Shown here: piece after piece, positions 41,179 to 47,598 of the stretch
Layout of the letters: every line of letters starts with the position of its first letter
Numbering within the stretch: position 1 is the first letter of the stretch
Assembly: GCA_937873035.1 (NCBI GenBank)
Contig: CALMVA010000031.1
Coordinates: 1-47,598 of the forward strand
Origin: an uncultured Sphingomonadaceae bacterium
Lineage (GTDB): Bacteria; Pseudomonadota; Alphaproteobacteria; Sphingomonadales; Sphingomonadaceae
Reading direction: 5' to 3'
DNA length: 47,598 nucleotides
The notes under the pieces: model-generated
Databases searched by the model: none
The model's input: the letters and a program-made list of their open reading frames with translations, nothing else
Told to the model about the DNA's origin: nothing
Translations under genes and position numbers: made by a program

Positions 41179-41723
41179 TCCTCCCGGTCGATCTCCACCG
41201 CGCCAAGCGAGGCGAGATGCGGCGTCTGGAACTGGCAATCGAGCAATTCAAACCCGCCACAGCGCAACCGTGCAACGAGATGCGTCAGCGCAACCTTTGA
41301 CGCATCGGTCATTCGGCTGAACATACTCTCGCCGAAAAAGGCGCGACCCAGCGAAATGCCATAAAGCCCGCCAACCAGCTCGCCTTCATGCCATGTCTCG
41401 ATGCTATGGGCATGGCCAAGCTGGTGGAGGCGCAGCACCGCCTGTTCGATGACAGTGTTGATCCATGTGCCGGGGCGATCTGGCCCCGGTGCAGCACAGG
41501 CAAGCACGACCCGGTGGAAGGCGCGGTTGAGCGTGGTTTCGTAGCGGCCCGAACGCAATGTCTTGCGCAGCGAATGTGAAAGGTGAAAGCCATCCAGCGG
41601 CAGAATGGCCCGCCTTTTTGGCTCTACCCAGTAAATGTCCGCCGCCTTGCGATCATCGGCCATCGGAAACACGCCGATGGAATAGGCCTTGAGCAAAAGC
41701 TCAGGTGTCAGTTCTTCGGTCAT
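40995..41723 (-). CDS. aat: Leucyl/phenylalanyl-tRNA--protein transferase
   Basis: A 242-residue N-end-rule enzyme that adds Leu or Phe to proteins with N-terminal Arg or Lys, marking them for ClpAP. Motifs include YSIGVFPM, RAILPLDGFH, HSIETWHEGELVGGLYGISLGRAFFGESMFS and LDCQFQTPHLASLGAVEI. It starts by ATGA overlap with the ParA gene. The last 60 codons run over the end of DUF2155 (184 bases of antisense overlap). The conserved fold ends before most of that, so the tail may be dispensable. Confidence 0.92.
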   Translation of the reverse strand: MTEELTPELLLKAYSIGVFPMADDRKAADIYWVEPKRRAILPLDGFHLSHSLRKTLRSGRYETTLNRAFHRVVLACAAPGPDRPGTWINTVIEQAVLRLHQLGHAHSIETWHEGELVGGLYGISLGRAFFGESMFSRMTDASKVALTHLVARLRCGGFELLDCQFQTPHLASLGAVEIDREDYSVALGAALSTGVGAAPSASGDLSALDRLTEAPPDSSPRATIVDGPTSAWRILQALTHTS

Positions 41724-42454
41724 GCCTTCCGGTCGGCAAGCTTGCGCTCGATGGCGCGCCAGAGATAGGCAAAGGCGTCTGCTGCTGGCGAGCTTGCTGC
41801 AAAGCACCCCACCGGCGCGCGGTGCAGGCCCATTTGCTCGACGGCGCTTGCCATTGGCACCACGGGCCAGTCTGGGTTGGCGGCAAGGGCTGCCTTGTGC
41901 AACACGCGCCGGCGATCAACCATCGAAAACACCGGCAAGATGGCCGCCCGCCCGGCATGATGCTGTGCAATGTGCTGCACCACCTCCTCCAGCGCCCGGC
42001 GCGACAGCGGAGAGGGGATGACGGGCACGAGGATGATGTCGGCCGCGCGCATCACCTGCTCGGTCGTTTCGGTCAGCCCCGGCGGGCAATCCAGCACAAT
42101 CCGGTCGAAGCTGCCCGTCAGGCCTTCCAGCAGCCGGGCGAGCCGCTTGCGCTTGCCGAGCGTGAAGAAAAACTGGTCCAGCCCACGCAGGCTGGCATCA
42201 GCAGGCAGCACGGAAAGCCGCGCATAATCGGTCTGATGGATCAGCTTTGCAGCTGCCACGTCGCGCGCGAACACCGATTGTGCGGTGTCGCGCCAGGGCG
42301 TTGCGCCCAGCAAAAAGGTTGCGCCTGCCTGCGGATCAAGATCCCACAACAAGGTGCGCCGGGCCGCGAGTTGCGCGGCGCACCAGGCAAGGTTCACCGC
42401 AAGCGTCGTTTTCCCGACGCCGCCCTTGAGGTTGTAAACCGCGATGACTGCCAT
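41720..42454 (-). CDS. ParA-family ATPase (orphan)
   Basis: A 244-residue Walker-type ATPase. The deviant Walker A KGGVGKTT is at residues 10-17 with the signature lysine, followed by LDPQAGATFLLG and the DCPPGLTETT Walker B/switch. These proteins position cargo or plasmids on membranes or DNA. No ParB, parS or cargo gene lies beside it. It overlaps aat by four bases. It resembles chromosome-encoded orphan ParA/MinD-like proteins, and a role cannot be stated. Confidence 0.88.
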   Translation of the reverse strand: MAVIAVYNLKGGVGKTTLAVNLAWCAAQLAARRTLLWDLDPQAGATFLLGATPWRDTAQSVFARDVAAAKLIHQTDYARLSVLPADASLRGLDQFFFTLGKRKRLARLLEGLTGSFDRIVLDCPPGLTETTEQVMRAADIILVPVIPSPLSRRALEEVVQHIAQHHAGRAAILPVFSMVDRRRVLHKAALAANPDWPVVPMASAVEQMGLHRAPVGCFAASSPAADAFAYLWRAIERKLADRKA

Positions 42455-42469
42455 TTCGGCCTGTGCGGC

Positions 42470-42814
42470 CTAAAGGATTTCGTGCACGACATCTTGTGGG
42501 CGGCACAGGCGCACGCCCTTTTCGGTGCGCACGAGCGGGCGTTCGATGAGGATCGGCTCCTTTGCCATGGCATTGAGGATCGTGTCTGCATCGGCATCAA
42601 GCAGACCCAGCTCTTCAGCTGGTGATCCGCGCGTGCGCAGCCCTTCGCGCGGGGAGATGCCTGCATCCTTGTAGAGCTGCTTCAGTGTATCCCGGCTGGG
42701 CGGGGCTTTGAGATATTCCACCACCTCAACGTCAACGCCCGGCGTTTCGCGCAAGATGTCGAGTGTTTTGCGTGAGGTGCCGCAATTGGGATTGTGCCAG
42801 ATTGTCGCTTTCAT
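42470..42814 (-). CDS. Arsenate reductase family protein (ArsC/Spx fold)
   Basis: A 114-residue thioredoxin-fold protein. The N-terminal WHNPNCGTSRKTLDIL has the redox Cys11 of the glutaredoxin-dependent ArsC type, and the C-terminal part has RGSPAEELGL, then ERPLVRTEKGVRLCRP. There is no arsenic efflux gene nearby, so it may be ArsC or a related reductase of unknown substrate. GGAG upstream of 42814 selects this start. It lies 15 bases upstream of the ParA gene, in the same direction. Confidence 0.87.
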   Translation of the reverse strand: MKATIWHNPNCGTSRKTLDILRETPGVDVEVVEYLKAPPSRDTLKQLYKDAGISPREGLRTRGSPAEELGLLDADADTILNAMAKEPILIERPLVRTEKGVRLCRPQDVVHEIL

Positions 42815-42840
42815 GGGGGAAGTCTCCTTTGCCGTTCCAT

Positions 42841-42890
42841 AGAGCGATTCCGCGTGAGGTGGAAACACCGAACGGTGGGGAAATCGCTCT
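42841..42890. repeat. Palindromic dispersed repeat, family D (copy 2)
   Basis: Arms AGAGCGATT (42841-42849) and AATCGCTCT (42882-42890) enclose TGAGGTGGAAACACCGAACG. This is the inverse orientation of the copy at 18664-18707 and has the same core. It lies in the divergent gap between the ArsC-like and L,D-transpeptidase-like genes; nothing else is seen in that gap. Confidence 0.75.
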
Positions 42891-42996
42891 TCATGCAGCG
42901 TCACGCGTGGTGGAAATTTCGTGTCATCGCCCAAAAGCCGCGCTCCATCGCGCGCCAGAGTCGACTTTATCCACAGGCTGGCGTTATAGTGCGGGT

Positions 42997-43626
42997 ATGA
43001 AAGAAGCTCTGGCCGCGCAGATCGGCCGCAGACAGATTTTGGCGGGCACGGTCGCAACCGCTGCTGCATCGCTCCTTCCCGCGCCTGCCTTGGCGGCGGT
43101 TGAAGATGCGCGTCTTGTCAGGATCGCGCAGCGCGAGCTGGAGCGGCTGGGTGATCGCGTCTGGGTGAAGGACGTTGTCGGCCTTGCTGATTTCTCGCTC
43201 GTATCTGCCGCGCAACGCTTCTTCATCGTCAATCTCGTTTCGGGCACGGTAAAGCCCTATTATGTGACGCACGGGCGCGGGTCTGATCCTGAGCATGACG
43301 GCTGGCTCAAGGGCTTCTCCAATGATCCCGGCTCCAACGCCACGTCGCGCGGTGCCTATCTGACCGGTAAATATTATGATGGAAAGCACGGGCTTTCGAT
43401 GCGTCTTGTCGGGCTGGATGCAGACAACAGCAATGCCGAAGACCGGGCCATTGTGGTGCATGGCGCGGATTATGCCGATCCCACGCTGATTGCGACAATG
43501 GGTAAGCTTGGCCGCAGCGAAGGCTGCCTTGCCTTTCCCAAGGCAAACCTTGTCGAAGTGATTGCGCGCATGGGCCCCGGACGGCTGATCTTTGCGGATC
43601 GTTTTGAAGGCCCCTACCGGGCGTGA
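42997..43626 (+). CDS. Murein L,D-transpeptidase-like protein with Tat-type signal
   Basis: A 209-residue exported protein of the YkuD_2 family. A twin-arginine-like signal (RRQIL at residues 11-15 with a hydrophobic run ending ALA) precedes the catalytic domain. The active His and Cys are readable in VVHGADYA (His155) and LGRSEGCLAF (Cys177). It probably acts on peptidoglycan cross-links in the periplasm, although YkuD_2 members are little studied. I chose ATG 42997. It ends in a GTGA overlap with the VOC gene. Confidence 0.88.
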   Translation: MKEALAAQIGRRQILAGTVATAAASLLPAPALAAVEDARLVRIAQRELERLGDRVWVKDVVGLADFSLVSAAQRFFIVNLVSGTVKPYYVTHGRGSDPEHDGWLKGFSNDPGSNATSRGAYLTGKYYDGKHGLSMRLVGLDADNSNAEDRAIVVHGADYADPTLIATMGKLGRSEGCLAFPKANLVEVIARMGPGRLIFADRFEGPYRA

Positions 43627-44024
43627 GCGAGGGCGGCCCCTTGCGTCCGCCGGGTTTCACGACCGTTTTCCCCTATTTTTTCGTGAACGATGCGGCGGGG
43701 TTCTGCGCGTTTCTGGCCGCCGGTCTCGGCTTTGAAGAGCTGGGGCGGCACATGGATGGAGATCGCATCGCCAATGCGCAGCTTCGCTGTGGCGACACGA
43801 GCATTATGGTGAGCGAGGCCGGGCGCGGGTTTGAGGCGATGCCCGCCAGCTATTATATTTATGTGGATGACGCCGCGGCCACGATGGTGCGCGCGATTGC
43901 GGCGGGCGCACACAGCATCATGGACGTCGCAGATATGCCCTATGGTGATCGGCAGGGTGGTCTGCGCGATGCCTGGGGAAATCTCTGGTGGGTGTCGCAG
44001 CGCCTTTCAGCGGGCGCTTACTGA
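43623..44024 (+). CDS. VOC-superfamily (glyoxalase/bleomycin resistance fold) protein
   Basis: A 133-residue protein with the two-module VOC pattern, closest to PhnB-like proteins: VFPYFFVNDAAGFCAFLAAGLGFEELGRH, then YIYVDDAAATMVRAIAAGA, then DRQGGLRDAWGNLWWVS. The metal ligands cannot be assigned securely. GTG 43623 overlaps the L,D-transpeptidase stop, so the two are co-translated. The convergent prs gene ends seven bases away. Substrate unknown. Confidence 0.85.
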   Translation: MSEGGPLRPPGFTTVFPYFFVNDAAGFCAFLAAGLGFEELGRHMDGDRIANAQLRCGDTSIMVSEAGRGFEAMPASYYIYVDDAAATMVRAIAAGAHSIMDVADMPYGDRQGGLRDAWGNLWWVSQRLSAGAY

Positions 44025-44031
44025 TCCGGGC

Positions 44032-44967
44032 TTAGTCGAACAGGCTTGAGACCGAGCTTTCATCCGCAATGCGCTTGATCGCTTCGCCGAGCAGCGGCGC
44101 GATGGTCAGCTGACGGATTTTCTTGGCTTCGGCCACGGTTTCGGGCGCGCCGATCGAATCGGTGACAACCAGTTCCAGAAGTGACGATCCTTCAACGCGC
44201 GCGACGGCACCGCCCGAAAGAACGCCATGGGTGCAATAGGCGACGACATCTTCAGCACCCGCCGCCTTAAGTGCGGCGGCGGCGTTGCACAGCGTTCCCG
44301 CCGAATCGACAATATCGTCGATGAGGATGCAGAAGCGGCCTTCGACATCACCGATGATGTTCATCACTTCTGATTCGCCCGCGCGTTCACGACGCTTGTC
44401 GACAATGGCGAGCGGCGCGTTATCGAGCCGCTTGGCCAGCGCGCGCGCGCGGACCACGCCGCCCACGTCGGGCGAAACGACCATGATGTTGCGATCGCCA
44501 AAGCGCGCCTGAATGTCGGCGGACATCACCGGTGCGCCGAAGAGGTTGTCGGTCGGGATGTCGAAAAAGCCCTGGATCTGCCCGGCATGGAGATCGACCG
44601 AAAGCACGCGATTGGCACCTGCGGTGGTGATGAGATTGGCAACGAGCTTGGCCGAAATCGGCGTGCGCGGGCCGGGTTTGCGGTCCTGACGGGCATAACC
44701 GAAATAGGGGATGACAGCGGTGATGCGCTTGGCCGAGGCGCGGCGCAGCGCATCACAGATAATCAGCAACTCCATGAGATTGTCATTGGCGGGGTAGCTG
44801 GTCGACTGGATGACGAACACGTCTTCGCCGCGCACATTTTCCTGAATTTCGACGAACACTTCCTCATCGGCAAAGCGACGGACGCTCGCCTTGGTCAGCG
44901 GCAATTCGCAATAATCGGCAATGGCCTGCGCCAGAGGGGTGTTGGAATTGCCAGTGATGAGTTTCAT
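44032..44967 (-). CDS. prs: Ribose-phosphate pyrophosphokinase
   Basis: A 311-residue enzyme making PRPP from ribose 5-phosphate and ATP, the entry to purine, pyrimidine, histidine, tryptophan and NAD synthesis. The [23 protein letters not shown] start, the metal motif [14 protein letters not shown] and the PRPP loop [18 protein letters not shown] are conserved. Length is normal. It is a single gene between convergent and divergent neighbours. Confidence 0.98.
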   Translation of the reverse strand: MKLITGNSNTPLAQAIADYCELPLTKASVRRFADEEVFVEIQENVRGEDVFVIQSTSYPANDNLMELLIICDALRRASAKRITAVIPYFGYARQDRKPGPRTPISAKLVANLITTAGANRVLSVDLHAGQIQGFFDIPTDNLFGAPVMSADIQARFGDRNIMVVSPDVGGVVRARALAKRLDNAPLAIVDKRRERAGESEVMNIIGDVEGRFCILIDDIVDSAGTLCNAAAALKAAGAEDVVAYCTHGVLSGGAVARVEGSSLLELVVTDSIGAPETVAEAKKIRQLTIAPLLGEAIKRIADESSVSSLFD

Positions 44968-45033
44968 GAATCGTGCCCCGCCCTCGAAGGAATTGCCGCC
45001 CCCTTAGAGCGCGGATCGAAATCGGGAAAGGGG

Positions 45034-46182
45034 TTAATCCCGCCGATAGGCCATGCGCTCGAGCGCGCCGAGCGCCCCCAGCACGCCCGGATCGCCAAAG
45101 GGCAGCAATTGCGTCATCAAAACGCCCGCAACATCGTTCGCCGGGTCAAGCCAGTAATAGCAATTGGCGATGCCCGCCCAGCTCAGCGCACCCGCCGCGC
45201 GTCCATGCGGGCCGACCTGCGGGTTGATGAGGAACGCAAGGCTCCAGCGTGTGTCCTGATCGGGGAACATATCAAACTCGCCGGCAAGGGCGGGCACGAC
45301 CGATTCCATCCGTCCCGCGCGCAGATCGTCGACATGGTTTTCACCCATGAGCGCCACCGTCTCTGCGGTGAGGATGCGTGCGCCATCAAGTTCGCCGCCA
45401 CGCAGCAGCATCCGCAAAAAGCGCATATAATCAGGCGCCGTGCTATAAAGCCCACCGCCGCCAGACAGGACTTCGACATTCGCCCCGCCGCCGATTTCGA
45501 TGGGCATGGGCGCAAGTGCGCCCTGGTTGCGTATGTAGAGCGCGGCAGCGCGCGCACGGCTGGCGGCATCGGGATTGAAATGCGTATCGACCATGCCCAG
45601 CGGGGCGGCGATATGTTCTGCAATATAGGCATCAAGCCGCTGGCCGGACGCCGCTTCTACAGCCAGTCCCGCCCAATCGGTGCTGATGCCATATTCCCAT
45701 TTTTCGCCGGGATCGAACAGCAAGGGGGAAAGGAGCGCCGCCTTGCTGCCGGGTGGCGGCGAGCCTGCGGGGCCACGCGCGCGCACCATATCGGCACTCA
45801 TGAACTCATAGCCAAATCCCGATGTGTGCGTGAGCAAATGGCGCAGCGTGATGGCGCGCTTTGCAGGGCGCAGGCGGACGCTGCCATCCTCGTCAAAACC
45901 TTCAATCACCTGCGGGTTGGCAAGATCGGGCAGCAGCGCATCGAGTGGCGCATCCAAAGCAAGCTTGCCCTGTTCCACCAGTTGTAATGCGGCTGCCGAG
46001 ACAATCGCCTTGGTCATCGAGGCGATCTGGAAGAGATCATCCTCGCGCATCGCCTCTCCGCCAAGGCTGCGTTCGCCAAAAGCACGGGCATAGCGAATCC
46101 CTTCGCTGCCCCCCAGCATCGCAACCGCACCCGAAATGGCTGCCGCGTCAATCGCGGACTTCAATCCTGCATCGCTCTCCAT
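45034..46182 (-). CDS. Serine hydrolase, class C beta-lactamase fold
   Basis: A 382-residue protein of the beta-lactamase/DD-peptidase/esterase EstB family. The S-x-x-K motif SMTK gives the nucleophile Ser55 and Lys58, and the second motif appears as YGIS in KWEYGISTDWAG. GGGGLYSTAPDYMRFLRMLL is typical of the family. No signal peptide is evident, so it may be cytoplasmic and more esterase-like than a true lactamase. I chose ATG 46182. Much longer frames upstream lie inside nadE. Substrate unknown. Confidence 0.85.
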   Translation of the reverse strand: MESDAGLKSAIDAAAISGAVAMLGGSEGIRYARAFGERSLGGEAMREDDLFQIASMTKAIVSAAALQLVEQGKLALDAPLDALLPDLANPQVIEGFDEDGSVRLRPAKRAITLRHLLTHTSGFGYEFMSADMVRARGPAGSPPPGSKAALLSPLLFDPGEKWEYGISTDWAGLAVEAASGQRLDAYIAEHIAAPLGMVDTHFNPDAASRARAAALYIRNQGALAPMPIEIGGGANVEVLSGGGGLYSTAPDYMRFLRMLLRGGELDGARILTAETVALMGENHVDDLRAGRMESVVPALAGEFDMFPDQDTRWSLAFLINPQVGPHGRAAGALSWAGIANCYYWLDPANDVAGVLMTQLLPFGDPGVLGALGALERMAYRRD

Positions 46183-46260
46183 GCGCCGGACGCTAGCTGG
46201 CGCGCGCGCGATGGGGAAGCAGAGATTGCAGCCGGGCCTCGCGCCCAATAGAGAGGCCTC

Positions 46261-47598
46261 ATGACGGACCGCCTGACCATTGCCCTTGCCCAGCTTTCGC
46301 AGCGCGTGGGAGATCTTGTCGGCAATGCCGACGCCATGCTCGCGCGCCGCGCCGAGGCGGCAGCCCAGGGCGCAGACCTTGTCGTGTTCCCGGAGATGCA
46401 GCTCATCGGTTATCCGGCGGAAGACCTCATCGAAAAGCCGGCACTGGCGGTGCGTGCGGCGGAGCAGCTTGCGCGCATGGCAGCGGCAACGGCGGATGGC
46501 GGCCCGGCGATGCTTGTCGGCACGCTCCACAAGGAGGCTGATGGCGCGCTTTATAACGCCATGGCGCTGCTCGATGGCGGGCGCGTGGCGGACCTGCGCT
46601 TCAAGCATGAGCTGCCCAATTACGGCACCTTTGATGAGAAACGCTATTTCCGCCCCGGCCCCATGCCCGCGCCGATTGCCTTTCGCGGTGTCAGCATTGG
46701 TGTGCCGATTTGCGAGGATGTCTGGCTGCCGCACGTCTGCGCGCATCTGAAAGCGGCGGGTGCCGATCTGCTCATCGCCCCCAATGGCAGCCCTTATGAG
46801 ATTGACAAGGATGAGTATCGGGCCGCGCGTGTCGTCGGCGCACGCGTTGCCGAAACGGGGCTGCCGATGGCCTATCTCAACCGCGTCGGCGGGCAGGATG
46901 AGCTGGTGTTCGACGGTGCCTCGTTCGTGATGAACGGCGATGGTGCGCTGGCGCATCAATTGCCCGATTGGGAAGAGGCGTTGCGCCTGACGGTCTGGGA
47001 GCGCGGCGTGGCTGGCTGGCGCTGCGTACCGGGCGAAGTGTCGGTGCTGGAACCATCGCCCGGCGACACATGGCACGCGATGATGATGGGCCTGCGCGAT
47101 TATGTGAACACCAACCGCTTTCCGGGCGTCGTGCTGGGGATGTCGGGCGGCATCGACAGCGCAATTTGCGCCGCCATCGCCGCCGACGCGCTGGGGCCGG
47201 AGCGCGTCTGGTGCGTCATGCTGCCAAGCCGCTTCACCAGTCAGGAAAGCCTCGACGATGCAGCAGAGGCGGCGCGCATGATCGGCTGCCGGATAGACAC
47301 CATCCCCATCGCGCCTGCGGTGGAAGCGTTTGACGTGATGCTGGCAGGCAGCTTTGCGGACAAGTCTGTGGATATAACGGAGGAAAACCTCCAGTCGCGC
47401 ATCCGTGGTGTCACGCTGATGGCGCTTTCCAACAAGTTCGGCCCGATGCTGATGACAACGGGCAACAAGAGCGAAATGTCGGTCGGTTATGCGACGATCT
47501 ATGGCGACATGGCGGGCGGCTATAACCCGATCAAGGATGCCTATAAGATGGAGGTGGTCGCGCTCGCCCGCCGGGGCAACGCCAACCGCCCCCCCCCC
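46261..47598 (+). CDS. nadE: Glutamine-dependent NAD+ synthase (truncated by the window)
   Basis: Final step of NAD synthesis, amidating deamido-NAD with glutamine. The N-terminal nitrilase-type glutaminase has its triad (Glu45 in FPEMQ, Lys115 in FKHELPN, Cys151 in ICEDVW). The synthetase domain has SGGIDS at 295-300. The reading frame is open to the right edge: 446 codons of about 550 are present. The last codons give RRGNANRPPPP where homologues have an RWRNANRP-type segment, and the final bases are a run of C, suggesting poor sequence at the edge. It is divergent from the serine hydrolase by 78 bases. Confidence 0.94.
   Translation, partial: MTDRLTIALAQLSQRVGDLVGNADAMLARRAEAAAQGADLVVFPEMQLIGYPAEDLIEKPALAVRAAEQLARMAAATADGGPAMLVGTLHKEADGALYNAMALLDGGRVADLRFKHELPNYGTFDEKRYFRPGPMPAPIAFRGVSIGVPICEDVWLPHVCAHLKAAGADLLIAPNGSPYEIDKDEYRAARVVGARVAETGLPMAYLNRVGGQDELVFDGASFVMNGDGALAHQLPDWEEALRLTVWERGVAGWRCVPGEVSVLEPSPGDTWHAMMMGLRDYVNTNRFPGVVLGMSGGIDSAICAAIAADALGPERVWCVMLPSRFTSQESLDDAAEAARMIGCRIDTIPIAPAVEAFDVMLAGSFADKSVDITEENLQSRIRGVTLMALSNKFGPMLMTTGNKSEMSVGYATIYGDMAGGYNPIKDAYKMEVVALARRGNANRPPP

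Noticed and set aside
46183..47076. An N-terminal extension of the serine hydrolase of about 298 residues
   Set aside because: It lies antisense to nadE and shows no homology to the family. The ATG at 46182 gives the full family length.
1..47598. CRISPR arrays, integrases, transposases, phage genes and toxin-antitoxin pairs
   Set aside because: I saw no regularly spaced direct repeats and no such proteins on either strand. The repeats here are palindromic and scattered.

Overview
This is a GC-rich, gene-dense chromosomal window. It looks like a member of the Sphingomonadales (Alphaproteobacteria), probably Sphingomonadaceae. Reasons: mitochondrial-type assembly factors are present (ATP12 chaperone, NDUFA12-like complex I subunit), as are the alphaproteobacterial families DUF2585 and DUF2155, a TonB-dependent receptor with an IVTG-type TonB box, and short palindromic dispersed repeats of a kind I associate with sphingomonad genomes. 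Most of the window is ordinary housekeeping DNA. No phage, transposase, integrase or CRISPR array is visible.

Layout. 1-4 kb: the tail of a probable SspB gene, fumarase C, DUF2585, polyphosphate kinase 2 and guanylate kinase. 4.2-8.7 kb: a minus-strand operon (PhzF, CrcB, RluC-type pseudouridine synthase, PaiB-like protein, HAD phosphatase, small membrane protein, ATP12) in which several genes overlap by four bases. 8.8-11.4 kb: two tandem paralogous lipoproteins, a perfect-armed inverted repeat in a divergent promoter region, a small membrane protein, a PilZ protein and a bactofilin. 11.5-18.3 kb: a 2OG-Fe(II) oxygenase, DUF2147, then a plus-strand run of beta-helix protein, diheme cytochrome, maleylacetoacetate isomerase, GFA protein and TonB receptor.

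18.5-27.5 kb is the nitrogen region. It holds glnK-amtB with an excellent sigma-54 promoter, a repeat-rich intergenic stretch containing a 17-codon ORF, and a five-gene minus-strand operon: TorF-type porin, glutamine-synthetase-like ligase, FAD amine oxidase, class III aminotransferase and a second glutamine-synthetase-like ligase. This resembles the gamma-glutamylated polyamine (Puu) pathway, but with two ligases and without PuuC or PuuD. 27.5-30.4 kb holds a solitary molybdopterin oxidoreductase and an MTA/SAH nucleosidase.

30.4-34 kb is the classic tRNA-Trp-secE-nusG-rplK-rplA-rplJ-rplL block with a recognisable L10 leader RNA. 34-38.2 kb: a GGDEF-EAL protein and a stand-alone fatty acyl-AMP ligase. 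38.4-41.2 kb: RecX, a tandem cold-shock protein coupled to DUF192, and NDUFA12 coupled to DUF2155. 41-47.6 kb: aat (overlapping DUF2155 antisense) coupled to an orphan ParA, ArsC, an L,D-transpeptidase-like protein, a VOC protein, prs, a serine hydrolase, and nadE truncated at the right edge in a run of C that looks like an assembly or read end.

The most interesting items are the four families of palindromic dispersed repeats (one a composite of about 100-112 bp with inverted ends), the amine-utilisation operon with its porin and paired ligases, the tandem lipoproteins beside an inverted-repeat operator candidate, and the tiny ORF upstream of glnK. I did not find a clearly new multi-gene system. 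The best candidate is the porin-ligase-oxidase-transaminase-ligase operon.
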